A stretch of 64,000 nt of DNA. Origin: Dillenia suffruticosa (Eukaryota; Streptophyta; Magnoliopsida; Dilleniales; Dilleniaceae). A model generated the notes under the pieces. It saw only the letters and a program-made list of their open reading frames with translations. It was not told the DNA's origin and did no database searches. The number at the start of each line of letters is the position of its first letter. The stretch's first letter is position 1. The position numbers were made by a program, and so were the translations under genes. The stretch is taken from the NCBI GenBank assembly GCA_033439265.1, contig JAVTVX010000034.1, forward strand, positions 20,970,501 to 21,034,500. The letters are read 5' to 3'. Of the stretch, positions 1-11,819 are shown piece after piece.

Positions 1-583
1 CTATAAGAATAACCATGGAATTTCCATCACCAAGGTACCTCAACTTTTCAATGGAATACTTTTTCTGTTCAAAAGATGGCAATTATACCAAGGACTAAAG
101 TTGATTCTTAACCAACAGTATGCAATTATACCGGCCATAGATCCTTTAATCAATTTAATCAGCAGAGGTGTCACCTTTTAACGTTTAATTCTTTTGTAAT
201 ATTTTTCTTTTCTAGACTTTAGCAAGAATCGCTGACAATGTTGTAGCGGATGCTCTGTGTGCGGCCATTCGATGCCTCACTGACCAAACAAAGTATTATG
301 AGAAGGTAAATTCTCAACAAACGTTAATGAGGAAATCCTAGCACTTACTAATCTTGGTTTTAAAAAATTTGTTTTGGCTTAGGTGTTGCGTCATGCGCTC
401 CACAATAGGACCGATGAAGATGCTCTTACTCGTGTCATTGTTACTCAGGCTGAGAGGGACCTGGGGCAAATCAAGGATCTTTACTACAGGAGGAACAGTG
501 AGCCACTTGAAGCTGCTGTGGCTAAGGAGACTCGTGGTCATTATGAAGATTTTCTACTGGCTCTGATGGGTACCCAATATTAA
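1..583 (+). CDS. Annexin gene 1, 3' part (last three exons; 5' part outside window)
   Basis: Annexins are soluble proteins that bind acidic membrane phospholipids in a calcium-dependent way; plant members act at the cell cortex and in stress responses. Three exons are visible: 1-34, 216-305 and 383-583 (stop TAA at 581-583). Introns begin GTACCT and GTAAAT and end in AG, and the frame is continuous. The product ends in annexin repeat 4 with the typical plant C-terminal block (IKDLYYRRN, then [13 protein letters not shown]). The exons match the last exons of the complete copy at 36410-38594 almost residue for residue. The repeat 4 calcium loop reads HNRTDED, without the glycine of the G-x-G-T motif. 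The 5' end is cut by the window edge, so it is unknown whether the gene is complete. The remaining frame has no stop or frameshift. Confidence 0.93.
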
Positions 584-768
584 GAAAAATTTCAAGCACT
601 TTTTGAGTTTTTGACCAGCTCATGAATAAGATATATGTGGAGGTGGTGAAAATGGTACATGCTTTGGAAGGTTGGTTTTTAAGTTTATGCTATCCATGTC
701 TGGACAGATGATTGAAACTACAATTCCAATAAGCTTCTTATTACCAATGTGGCTGTGAATGTTACTTT

Positions 769-808
<40 letters not shown>

Positions 809-1835
809 GCACACATTCAAATTGGAAATGTGACAGACTTGCTTCTGCCAAAAGCATACTCATAAGGTAGATTGAAAGAAATGCAAACAACTTTACGCTT
901 TGTCCTTACAGGCTATCAATTTTGGAAAATGCTGTGATGGCCATGGCAACGGGACTAACGTTTGACATGAACTTGTGGAAGTCTAATGGTCCAATGGACT
1001 AAGTTTCAAAGGACTGTGTGACTTAATTCTATGGTCAACATGAAGCATCGGTCTCGACTATAAAACTCAGTTGTTTTGCCAAAATGACTGAATTTCATCA
1101 TTTGATGGATTGAATTTCTCACCCCCAACTACAAATTACAGAACATAGTCCATTCACTATCAGATTTTGTCCCAGTATGACCGAATCTAATGATGTGATA
1201 TGCAACGTAAGACTCATTCCCATGGTTTAGCTAGCTGAGTCACATAGCAGAATGAATTAAGTTTCGTAGTCTCAACTACGAGTTATAAGATCAAGTCCTT
1301 TGAAGCATAGTATTTGCACAGACGAAGGAACGGAGTCTTATGGACAGCTAGAATGACAACCATATTGAGCAAAAAGCACATGCTCTCCACTAGGAATTAA
1401 AGGAGCTTGTCTATTGTACCACTGGACTCAATTCTATGGTTTGACATAGAACTAAGTCTCACGTGGTCTCATATGGATCAACACATCAACGTATTGTAGG
1501 AACAGCCCAAGAATGCACACCTAACAGATTTAAACTCTTCTTTCTATGCAAAGATATCCTTTTAAATGAGATTTCCAGCTTCCATTGACAAGACTCATTT
1601 TGAAATATGCCATTTTTCCTGTTTAAATGTCTCTGGATTTGACTATCACTTGAATCTGAACAAAGTTTTTTGTACTCTCGTTAGCATTGGCTCATAATTT
1701 TGAAAGTTAAGAGGTTTTTTTCTTCTTCCTTACAAATATTTTGTTTGTCATTTTTTGAAAAATCTTTTATTGGGAAGACACAACTCCATATATTATGGAT
1801 ACAATTCTATTAAAAATATTTGGGAGGACACAGGA
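584..1835. repeat. Downstream flank of annexin gene 1, duplicated downstream of gene 2
   Basis: This segment holds the 3' UTR and about 1.2 kb beyond it. It aligns along its length with 38595-39524 and, after an insertion in the second copy, with about 42505-42835. Shared landmarks are GAATAAGATATATGTGGAGG just after the stop, a (TC)n run, TATCAATTTTGGAAAA, and near the end CTCCATATATTATG. The unit copied was therefore gene plus flank, not only the gene. No other gene is visible here. Confidence 0.8.
772..804. repeat. (TC)n microsatellite
   Basis: A pure TC run of about 33 bases in the annexin gene 1 downstream flank. The paralogous flank carries a shorter TC run at about 38786-38806, so the repeat predates the duplication and has changed length since. 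Confidence 0.95.
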
Positions 1836-1921
1836 AAAACTTTTCAACTAGTGGAATTACAGGGGATTCAGGAAGTGAGGTCTTTGGTGGAAGATATTTC
1901 TTCCAATTTTTGGAGGGAGAC

Positions 1922-2753
1922 TGATAATATCCAGCTCAACAGCCCATAATCATTCATGGTTATCCGATAAGAAAGAAAATTCTTAACAAGTTTAAATCTT
2001 CCTTATTTCCATAAGATTCCAATTCTCTTGACAAGGAAGGAGAGTCTTGCGCCCGATAAGGGAAGAAATCTCCACGATATTGGAAATTTTCCTTATTTCA
2101 TGAGATTCCAATTCTCTTGTACTCTCAAAAAGGAAGGAAACCTTTCTACAATCTTAAATCTTCGTTAACCTCGAGTGTTTCTAAATCAAATCCCTGCTAC
2201 TTCAGAAGACAATTTCTCCACAAGATAAGTAGGGTTTTCTATACCTCTTGGCACACAGAAAGCTATATATATAGGACAAAGGCAACCCACTGTGGGGGCT
2301 GGAGAGACACCATTCTATATACCATAAAAAAGGAGGAGGAGGCACAGAGGGGTAACTAAATTCTCCACAAGAGAGATACAACTCCATAGCCATTTTTACA
2401 CCATCAGAGGTACGATTTCGTACTCAATTTTATATACAAAGTTATGACTCCATACACACATAGATTACATCACGTGGCATTACATATGCTATATACAATA
2501 TGTCCTTATACACAATACTCATTGTATAATACTGTACGCACAATACTCACAGGGACAATATAGGGCAAAAACTACAGGCTACCCTTAATCTTTCTTTTAG
2601 TACTCATTGGGCATCGGAGTCCCTCCGCTGAGCCACCCCCAGTGAGGTTTTTGTAGGTTTACAATCCAAGAAGATTCGGCAAACATCTAGATACTGGTTC
2701 TTCATTTGAGTTGAAAGAGTAGTTATCCGTGGAGTCAAAAGTCGACTCTAACG
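1922..2753 (+). repeat. Left LTR of the LARD-like element
   Basis: It starts TGATAATATCC and ends CTCTAACG, where the other LTR has CTCCAACA. A TATA-like run (CTATATATATAGG, near 2263) could be its promoter. Shared landmarks with the right LTR include TTATCCGATAAG and AGACAATTT..CCACAAGATAAG. Confidence 0.8.
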
Positions 2754-3344
2754 GATTGGAGTCATCCGTAGGAATGATTAACTGACTAGCTATAGAAATT
2801 TCACGCCTCGATTCACTTCCTCTCTCTTAGCACCATGCCATCAAAGAAAAGCAATTGAGGTGATGCCTCTAAAGCTAGGCATAAAGTGGGGGGGCCGAAT
2901 GTCTCACCTCTTGTCCCGCTTGACACCAACCTGGGTTCAGTAATTCTTATTCCTTACTCACTATTATTTTGTTAGTGTTTTAGTATTGCTAACAAATTGT
3001 TCTATCTGAAATCTCACTTTATGTTCATCGTGACAATAATATTCCTATTCTACATACTTTGTCACTTTTTCATTATATCTTGACTAATTACAGTTTAACA
3101 CATATCTCGGCACCAGAGCTCAACTATGATTTGGTCTATCAGAGGCTTGGGTTTAGTAATTTGTATCCACCACCGACTGCTTTGTCAATTTTCTAGTATT
3201 TTTACATAATCACTTCAAATTTTCCTTTGTGATTATTATGATAACAATATCTTTATTTTGTATATTTTGCTACATTTTAGTAATTTTTGATTGGCACCAA
3301 GACTCAGGCCCTAATGTCCCTGAAACTCCAGTTCATCACAATCT

Positions 3345-3870
3345 CTTCCTTGTAGGCTTACTCTCTCGACTCAACGCCACAAATGCATCGTCAATATGGT
3401 CCTACCACCTGACCAGGTAGACGCGGCCCACTCCTTCAACTCTATGCCTCGAAATATATTGCCAATTTGGAATGTAACTCCTAACGGGGTAAATATGGCT
3501 CACTCTTTTGGCTCTATGCCTCAAAACACACCGTCAATACGAGATGTGACTCCCAACTAGGTAGACACGGTCTATTCTCTTGGCTCTATGTCTTGAAATG
3601 CGTCATTAAGACGGGATGTAACTTCCCCACCAAGTAGACGCAACCCACTCTCTTGACTCTATGCCTAGAAACACATCATCAATATAGGTCCTAACACCTG
3701 ATCGGGTAGAAATGGGCCCACTCTCTCGGTACAATGCCTTAAATGCATCATCAATAGGGTCTTCGCACTTGATCGGGTAGACACGGCCCACTCTTTTGAC
3801 TCTACGCCTCAAACACATCTCAATACGGGTTCTAGAACCTGACAAGGTAAACGCGGCCCACTCTATTGGT
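3345..3870. repeat. 72-bp minisatellite, about 7 units, inside the LARD-like element
   Basis: The landmark GTAGACGCGGCCCACTC and its variants recurs at 3417, 3489, 3561, 3634, 3706, 3777 and 3847, a period of 70-73 bp. Each unit also carries a form of GACTCTATGCCT and CATCATCAATA. Units are diverged by substitution but keep their length. Confidence 0.85.
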
Positions 3871-3904
3871 TGGATACCTACTCTCTTGACTCCGCGCTGT
3901 ATAT

Positions 3905-4165
3905 AGGTTCCGTACCCACTTTATCGGTTTTTTATATGATATAGTCCTAGCACCCAAATGGTATTCAACTCCCTTTCTCGTGGTTTTCTATTTATATATG
4001 AGTCTTGGCCCCCAATGGGATTTAACTCCCTTTCTCTCGGTTTTCTATTTATATATAGGCCCTGGCGCATGGACGGGATTCAACTTCCTTTTCCTCGATT
4101 TTCTGTTTAATATAGTTAATTCTGTATCGGACGAGATCTAACTCCTTTTTTCTCGGCACCACAAC
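3905..4165. repeat. 58-bp minisatellite, about 4 units, inside the LARD-like element
   Basis: The landmark AACTCCCTTTCTC recurs near 3967, 4024, 4081 and 4139 (period 57-58 bp), each followed by a form of GGTTTTCTATTTATATAT. It lies directly after the 72-bp array and has an unrelated unit. Confidence 0.8.
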
Positions 4166-4599
4166 ATGCCACTTGTAACATTGCTCCCGGGTATATATAT
4201 ATATATGTACATATTCTCTCGTCTCTGACGCCTAATATTCTCTCATAGCTACAACACCTTTCAAGATGACTCAAAATACTGAGGTTACTTTATCTCAACA
4301 AAATCAACTTTCTCATTCATAAAATTTTTATATATTATGCAAGCATAGGATGTAAGAAGGACACAATGGTGACCGGTGAACATCTTCCCTATATATACAC
4401 ACGAAGTCCAAAGAGCCTCCTCGACGAACCACAACAACCTCTTCTCATTCTCTTTCGCTCCAACCTCCAACCTCCTATACTCGAGTCTCATCGCATTGAC
4501 AAAACATAGACTCCAGGTCATACTTTAACACCCTATCTCTCTGTCTTTATCATTCAAGACAACATCTGCTCTCCTCTCTTATTCGATTCCCTCTGGTCA

Positions 4600-5130
4600 G
4601 TCCTTTATCTCTCTCTCTATACATTGTCTAGTCATTCGACCTCTCAGTCTCCTAGTCACTCGATCTCTCGGTCTCCTGACTTCATAGCTTCTTGACCTCT
4701 CGAACTCTGGTCATTCGACCTCTTGGCCTCCCGACTTCTTGGTCTCTCAACCTTCTGGTCTCCCAATCATTTGACTTTTCAGTCTCTCGACCTCTCCACC
4801 TCCTAGTCATTCAATCTCCTTGTCATTCGACTCCTGGTTTCCTAACTTCCTGGCCTTTTGACCTCTCGATCTCTCGGTCATTCAACCTCCTGGTCATTCG
4901 ATCTCTCGGTCTTCCAAATTCTCATCTCTTGACCTTTCGGTCTCTTGGTCATTTGACCTCCCAGTCTCTTGATTTCTCCTCGGTCTCCCAATCACTCAAC
5001 CTCCTGGCCATTCGACCTGCCAGTCTCTTTACTAAGAAGTTCGGTCTCTCGACCTCTCGATCTCCCTATCATTCGATCTCTCAGTTAATTGACCTCCCCG
5101 TTGCTTGACCTCTCGACCTCTCGATCGCCC
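4600..5130. repeat. Short pyrimidine-rich tandem array (GACCTCTCGGTCTC type)
   Basis: About 500 bp made of variants of CATTCGACCTCTCGGTCTCC, with TC and TCGA cores repeating every 9-20 bases. Purines are strongly depleted on the plus strand. The long open frame through it (4692-5108) is a by-product of the repeat. Confidence 0.85.
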
Positions 5131-5350
5131 CACAAATTTTATGAAGACCAAAATCAAAACATTTTCATAAGCAATTCTCACAGACTATTACATAAAACGT
5201 ATAGAATACAATTCGCCTAATATAGAAATCCTTTTTAGAGCAACACAAAAGCCTAATCGACACCTTCCACATTTAAAACTCTACTTTTGCACCTCTTCCA
5301 ATTTCCCTACTTACTCTACTCCTAATACTATTTTTCAAAAATTCCATTAG

Positions 5351-5364
5351 AAGTAGGGGGCAAA
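5351..5364 (+). other. Polypurine tract of the LARD-like element
   Basis: AAGTAGGGGGCAAA sits immediately before the right LTR. In LTR elements this tract primes plus-strand synthesis, so it gives the orientation of the element. Confidence 0.7.
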
Positions 5365-6204
5365 TGATAATACCCAACTCAATTGTCGATTATCATTTAT
5401 GATTATCCGATAAGGAATGAAATCTCTAACAAGTTCAAACCTTCCTTATTTTCATAAGATTCAATTTCTCTTGACGAAGAAGGGGAGCCTCGCCTGATAA
5501 GGAAAGAAATCTCAATGATACTGGAAGCTTTCTTTATTCGCGTGAGATTCCAATTTTCTTGCATTTTTTATAAAGAAAGAAACCTTTCTAAAATCTTAAA
5601 ACTTCCTTAATCTCGAGTGATTCTAAATCAAATCTCTGCCATTTTGGAAGACAATTTTTCCACAAGATAAGAAGGGTTTGCTATGCCTTTTAACACACAA
5701 TAAGCTATATATACAAGGCCAAGGCAATCCACCATGGGGTTGGGAGCTACACCATTCTATATACCATCAAAAGGAGGAGGAGGTAAAAGGAGACAACTCA
5801 ATTCTCCATAAGAGAGGTACAACTCTATAGCTAATTATATACATCAGATGTATGACTGCATACTCATTCTATATACGATCAGAGGTACAATTTCATACAT
5901 ATACACACAAATTAGATCACACGGCATTACATATGTTTCATACAATATGTCCTTACACACAATACTCATTATACAATATTCTATACACAATACACATGGG
6001 GTAATATAGGGTAAAAACTATAGGCTATTTTTAGTCTTTCTCTTATCACTCTTGCTAACCTGAGTGTCAGAATCCCTCGTCGAACCACTCTTAGCAAGGT
6101 TTTTACAGATTTTTCATCCAAGGAGATCTGGGAATACCTCGGCACTGGTTTCCAGTTCAATTCGGAAGAGCAATTATCCATAGAGTCAAAAATTGACTCC
6201 AACA
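5365..6204 (+). repeat. Right LTR of the LARD-like element
   Basis: It begins TGATAATACCC directly after the polypurine tract and ends GACTCCAACA. It carries the same TATA-like block (GCTATATATACAAGG, near 5703) as the left LTR. Confidence 0.8.
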
Positions 6205-6462
6205 AAGACCTTTAATATCAAGGGTGGTGCATGGGGGTGGATAGAAAATATATGTAAATGCAAATTGAGATGCCCTTGTTAGATCGAAAATCATCTGGTT
6301 TAGGCGGTCCAGTTTTTACTCTGGTTCTCATAGCCTAATCGGATTGGATAGCTAATCGGTTTGCAATTTTTCTATTATGACTAGCTGGTTCAGTTTGGCT
6401 AGCTAACTAGTTTGCCCATTTGCAAGCTTTTCAATTTAGAAGTTTGATAGTTAGTTTTATAA

Positions 6463-7500
6463 TGGGTCAAAAGTAAATGACTCTCCATTTATCAAAAGTC
6501 TTGAAATGTCAAAAAACCAAATGGAAAAATGATAAATAATGATAATTGGGGGGGAGTTTGGAATAAATTGTGCAAGTATTATCCAATTTTGCATTGTTAT
6601 AACATTGTTTACCAATGTTATAGTGATGATTTTACTACTGGCAAGTTTTACTTCGGCAAAAATTGTTGATAAACAAACCATGTCAAAGAAAAGATTGTTT
6701 ACGTTTTTATTAGGCTATGACTTGAATTTAGTCAATCCCGTTATGGTGGCAGCCCATTAGCCACTAAGTTGTGACCATCCTTTGCATTTTAGGATTCACT
6801 CCCTAATAAGTCGAGGTCGACATAAAAGGAAATAATTGTCTCCATGTTTGATAGCCATAGAAAGAGCATTCTTGTGAGTTTTTATTTTTTTTTTAATTTT
6901 ATTTTTTGAGTTTTTTCTCTTGTGATTGTATTGTGGGTGTATTTGGGGTTTTAGTTAATGAGAGTCAAAAGATTTTGTATCTCCTTACCTTTTTTATTTT
7001 ATAGAGAATCTCTTCCTCGTGTTAGCCTGTGGATGTAGGCTTTAAGCCGAATCATGTAAATCTCTACATGCAATTCTCATATTTTGTTATTCATTGTTAA
7101 TTTTTGCTTGGTTTCTTCTCAAATTAGCATCAGAGTCAAGTTTGGTTTTGCAATCAAAACCTTAAAATATGATATTCCACTTCTAGATCGTAGTACAAGA
7201 TTTTCATTATGGCAAGTTAAGATGCGGGATGTTCTTGCACAGATGGATTTGGACGATATATTATTGGGATTTGATAAGATGCCATTATCTTTGTTGACTA
7301 AGGAGAAACAACGTAAGGATCAAAATGCTAGCATTATTTCAAATACATTTATATCTATCAAATTAGATTTTGCATGATGTTCTAAAGTAGAAAACAGCCG
7401 TTGCATTGTGATTGAAATTAAAGCAGTTTTATATGTCGAAAAGGCTAACCAGCAAGTTGCATCCAAAGTAGCATTCTCATGGTATGATGAAAGTTATGTC
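6463..7500 (+). mobile_element. Truncated Copia element: LTR, primer site and start of gag
   Basis: A degenerate primer site (TTAGCATCAGAGTC at about 7124, compare TTGGTATCAGAGC) follows a segment ending in CA at 7121 that is probably the 5' LTR; its start near 6463 is a guess. The gag then reads LLDRSTRFSLWQVKMRDVL and DLDDILLGFDKMP (about 7170-7300), a block typical of Tnt1-like plant Copia gag. It continues in shifted frames as far as LKLKQFYMSKRLTSKLH and HSHGMMKVMSV near 7500. The match stops there, where the next element begins. The remaining gag, pol and 3' LTR are not found in the window. Confidence 0.75.
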
Positions 7501-10013
7501 TGTTTGCAAAATGAGTTTTGATGATAGGTATAATAAGTTAGAATAATGAAAGATTAGTTTAGAAAATAATAGAATATGTTAGGAATAATCGAAAACATAT
7601 ATATGAAACTTAGATCTAAAGTAGTCGACTCACCCTCAAGCACACTTAAGCACTGTTGACTCACTAAGTTTAAAAATGTCTTTAAGTTAAGATAGAACGC
7701 TAAGCTAGTTGACTTATATAAGAACATCAATCAACTCACCATGCACCATAGGCAAACTAAATTTAGACAACAAGTTACTTAAGTCAACTCATCCCAAAGT
7801 GCTGGTTGACGCATTTATTCAATAGAACAACAAGAGTCAAATATTCAAAAATATAATTGTCGAATATTTAAAAGAATAATAGTCAAAATAAAAATATATC
7901 ATACAACGAATATATCAAGTTGACCTACTTTAGATATTAAGTTGACTAGCATATTCAATGCTTAGAAAGTTTTGAGAAGTCCAAGTCAATACATGTGCTA
8001 GGCGAAGGGGCACAAGGCACTAGGATATATCATTAGTGATAACAAATGTCAAGACATAGGCTAGACTTTAAAATCTAAGTCACATACTATGTCAAGTCGA
8101 CTTACATGTTACCCAAAGTCGATTCACACTATGAAAACTTAGAAAAATGCATGAGCATAGCACAAGCTCTGGCACATGCCTCGACACATGCGTAACACAA
8201 GCCATAACAAGCCATGACACACGCATGACATGAGCCATAACATGCCATGACATGAACTATGACATGAGCCATGATACATGCCATGGCATAAGATATATGC
8301 TATTGCACAAGCCATTACATATGCCATGGCATAAGCTATGTCTGACACAAGAAAATATTTGTGTCGACATAACATATCTTGGACATAGGCACCAGTCGAC
8401 TTACCATATGCACCAAGTTGACTCGCATAATATTTTACATTGTTGAATAGACCCATTCGAGAACAATTGGATGATGACAAAATTATCAAAGATTGGCATT
8501 CCTTATTTCTATTCAATAATATACGAATAGTTCCTTGATTTTGTTTAAGTGATTTTGGAAATTCTTGTTGGCAATTATGTATGATCAAAAAAAAATTATG
8601 AAAACCCTTTTGCTTGTTTTATATTCTTTTTGTACAAGAATTAGTTGTACCGTATCACATCCCTAATCATATTATGTATAAGTATAATATGAAGAAAACT
8701 ATTTGACTTTACCCCTTCTTTGTTTTTTCAATCCAAATTGAACTAGACATAAGTATAAAGTGCAAATTTGTATCGACATAAGAAGATTGTTGTATCAACA
8801 TAACATGTCCAAGATGCAAATTGATACATAGGACACTAGGACAAGTCGACTCATACTACAATCAAAGTCAACTTGCATGAAGTTTGCATAACTCAAAACA
8901 CACTACTAGTGCATATAACCCAAGCTAAAGTGTACTAAGCCAACACAACACACTTTATAAGCCGACATGTATACTGCACATTGAACACACAATTAAGCAG
9001 GGATAGATGGAAGTTGACTCATCAAAAAGTCCAATTTGACTTGCACAATAGAAGAGCAAAAATGACTAAATCATTCAAACTTGTGTCAATACAAAGAAGA
9101 GTTTATGTCACCATAACCAAGCTCCAAAGGCCAAAACCTTAAGCAGAACAGAAGATCAGTCAACTCAGTGAGAAACACAAGTTGATTTGCACAAAGGACT
9201 GAAGAGTAAAACTTAAACATAAAAAGAGTTATGTCAACACTAGGAGATGTTTGTGTCAACACAAGAGAGGATCAAGTTTAAAGATTCGAAAGGCAGTTGA
9301 CTCATCACATGAAGGTAGTCGACTACATGAAGGTAGTCGACTTACCCTAGCCAAAGGTTTATATAATTCAAACATTAGTCGACTCATGAAGAAGAGGAAT
9401 TCGATTCACTATGAGAAACCATAAATGATCTTCCAACCACCCTCAACGGCCACAAATGCACATCAAGGGCTATAAATACAATACAAATTGAAGAACAAAC
9501 AACTCTTGGAACATTTATTACTCTCTATTGTATTAAGATTTTCATTGTGCTTTTAATTTCTTTATTTGTACTTATTTGGACCACAAATATCACATGTGAA
9601 CTTCAAGGTTCAAGTTTGTATCTTTGATTTTCTTTTTTCATCTTTGTAGAAGATCGAAGGAAGGGTTCTTTCTAGTCTGAGATTTTAGTTGTCTCAGAGA
9701 AGACAAATTTGGTTTGTTAACACCTATGTAAGCTAGTGGTGAGTATTTGAGTGAAACGCTTAGTGAGATCTGACTAGCACTTGTTCAAGCTAGTTTTTTG
9801 TACTATTTCAATTGAAAATAGTAGATTCAAAACATTAGGTGTTGCCTAGAAGTGGATGTATACTAGGAAAATAGAACCACTATAAACCAGTGTATCGAAT
9901 CTTTTTTCTCTACCTTCTCTCATCTATCTTCTAATTTCATAAACTTCTAGAAAATCTAAAAAGTGCCAAACATCTTATTCACGTCATCTAATTTGTTAGA
10001 ATTCGGTTTTTCA
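7501..10013 (+). repeat. 5' LTR of the SIRE-like element (about 2.5 kb)
   Basis: The right border is firm: GAATTCGGTTTTTCA is followed at once by the primer site. The left border is inferred. The sequence is rich in GTCGACTCA and GTTGACTC motifs and in GTGTCGACAC-like words. The 3' part (AAGCTAGTGGTGAGTATTTG, then CCACTATAAA, then AAAAAGTGCC) is the conserved end of SIRE-type LTRs and matches a scrap at 47930-48175. At 2.5 kb it is long for this lineage, partly because of the array at 8150-8345. A nested insertion inside the LTR is not excluded. Confidence 0.6.
8150..8345. repeat. CATGACATGAGCC-type short tandem array
   Basis: Variants of CATGACATGAGCCATAA and CATGCCATGGCATAAG repeat for about 200 bases. 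Each unit contains CATG, so the array is full of small inverted repeats. It gives rise to a spurious Met/Cys/His-rich frame on the minus strand. Confidence 0.8.
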
Positions 10014-10014
10014 A

Positions 10015-10030
10015 TTGGTATCAGAGTGGG
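10015..10030 (+). other. Primer binding site of the SIRE-like element
   Basis: TTGGTATCAGAGTGGG lies two bases after the 5' LTR. It matches the 3' end of initiator methionine tRNA, the usual primer for plant Copia elements. Confidence 0.85.
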
Positions 10031-10074
10031 TTTTCTGGAGAAAAGGCTTAACATCCTTTGAAGAAAAGATCCAA

Positions 10075-11790
10075 CATGGCACTATATGGTGACAACATTC
10101 CTTTCGAAGCCTGCTCCATAAATAGAGCTCTTTTTTAACAGCAATAGCTATAGTTACTGAAAGCAGAGGATGAGAAACATTATCATCACCTAGGATGAAA
10201 TTACGGGAGCAATTATTGAAGAGGCAATCGAATTCCCTACAGAAGAGATAGACGGGGTTAGAGTGCCTGTCAAAATGAAAAACAAGATACCAAAGGAGAA
10301 GAAGGCATATAGAGCCAACTGTAAAACTGTCAACCTGTTGCATCTCCCCTTGAGTCTAAATAAGTATAACAGGATCTCCTTCTATATAACATCAAAGGAG
10401 ATATGGGAAAGGCTAGAGGCAACGTGTGAAGGCACCAATCAAGTAAGAAAGAACAAGATCAGAATATTGAAACAAGAATATGAAGCCTTCAAAATAAAGG
10501 ATAGTGAGTCAATAAGAGATATGAACATGAGATTTAACACCATTACCAATGAGCTCAGACTGTTAGGAAAAGGAATAAATCAGGAAGATATAGTGGACAC
10601 AATTTTTAGATTCATCTATAACTCTCAAGGATGACAACGAGGAGAGCAATTCTAGTGATAAAAGTGATGAAGAGAACATGGCTCTGCCCACCAGAAAATT
10701 TAAGGGATTCATGATAAAAAAGAGGAATAATGGGAAGAAAGAGTTCAAAAAACCATAAAGAAGTTAGGTGCTTTGAATGCAAAAAGCCTGGACATATAAA
10801 GGTCGACTTCCTCAACTTAAGAAGGCAGAGAAAAAGGAAAGAGAAGGAAAGAAGAAAGCCTTGGCAACCTAGAGTGATGAGGATAGTAGTTCAAGTGAGG
10901 GGAAAACTAAACTAGAACTGGGCAACATATGCTTCGTGCCACTGGAAAACGACTAGAGTGAAGAGGAAACATCCTACTACTCTGATTCCTCTGATTTTTC
11001 TCACTCCAATGATGAATTATTTATAGATGAACTGCATAAGTCCTTAATGGAGTCCTTTAATGATCCTAAGAAATTAAGTAAAAAGAATTCATCATTAGAA
11101 AGGATGCTTACTAAATTAGAAGTGGAAAAGAATAAATTGAAAATTGAAAATGAAAGACTAAAGAAAAACGTGAAAGCCTAAATGAGAAAAGAAAATTTTG
11201 CATGTTGAATTAGAAAACAAGACTATAGTAGCTAATAGCTTGAGAACAGAACCAAAAAGTATAAAGAACACACATGCCTGCGAAGAAAAGAACATCCCTA
11301 AGACAACAACATTAAAAGATAAACTAAAACAGAAAGAGATAGGAACAAGAAACTTAGTTCCTTACTGTATAAATTTGCCTAGGGTCTAGAGAAATTAAAC
11401 CTACGGCTAGGAGTTCAAAAGTTATATATGACAAAAATGGTTTAGGATACAATCCAGCTACAACTCAGAAGAAGCTTTGTGGCTTCTTTGTTCCTAGTTC
11501 TAGTAGCACTAAACCAAAAATTAGATGTCATTTATGCATGAAACTAGGGCATAGTGCACCCCTTTGTAAGCTTAGGAGACAGACCAATATCAACAAATCT
11601 AGAAGGCCAACGGACACCATAAATGTACATATAGCCATAGGAAATGACATAATATAAAAGCACGTTGGTTTGGGAGCAGAACACCTAGAAAAGCAATAAT
11701 CCAATGGGTGCCAAAGGAACTAGTTAGGACCTATGCCTTGACTAATAATTTTGGACCAAAAAAGATTTGGGTACCAAAGACCTAAACGTG
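10075..11790 (+). pseudogene. gag of the SIRE-like element (broken)
   Basis: Gag forms the particle that packages the element's RNA. The ATG at 10075 is followed by an INRALFFN-like start. After frame changes comes a clean block at 10263-10620 (SLNKYNRISFYITSKEIWERL, then QEYEAFKIKDSESIRDM), the UBN2-type gag domain. A first zinc knuckle at about 10769-10810 (CFECKKPGHIKVDF) has lost its final cysteine. An acidic serine-rich stretch and a coiled coil (TKLEVEKNKLKIENERLKK, about 11020-11180) follow. A second knuckle at 11526-11567 (CHLCMKLGHSAPLC) is intact. Several stops interrupt the frame. An acidic/coiled stretch between two knuckles fits the long gag of the SIRE lineage. Confidence 0.8.
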
Positions 11791-11819
11791 TTTATCTATA
11801 GAATTGCCTCAAAGCTGAA

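Larger units (their letters stand above)
1922..6204. mobile_element. Non-coding LTR retrotransposon (LARD-like) with internal tandem arrays
   Basis: Two related LTRs (1922-2753 and 5365-6204) flank a 2.6 kb interior. The left LTR starts TGATAATATCC and the right one TGATAATACCC. The right LTR is preceded by a polypurine tract (AAGTAGGGGGCAAA), so the element reads on the plus strand. The flanking pentamers are GAGAC (1917-1921) and AAGAC (6205-6209), a one-mismatch target duplication. The interior has no open frame resembling gag or pol and is largely three tandem arrays. That is the pattern of a large retrotransposon derivative moved by proteins from another element. The LTRs differ at roughly a fifth of positions by eye, so the insertion is old. 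A normal tRNA primer site was not recognised after the left LTR. Confidence 0.82.

Noticed and set aside
3345-3870. CRISPR-like array
   Set aside because: Units are diverged 72-bp direct repeats without unique spacers, inside a plant LTR element.
4692-5108. 138-codon open frame, plus strand
   Set aside because: It runs exactly through the pyrimidine-rich tandem array; Ser/Leu/Arg composition reflects the repeat.
8139-8588. 149-codon open frame rich in Met, Cys and His, minus strand
   Set aside because: It is a translation of the CATG-type array inside the SIRE-like LTR.
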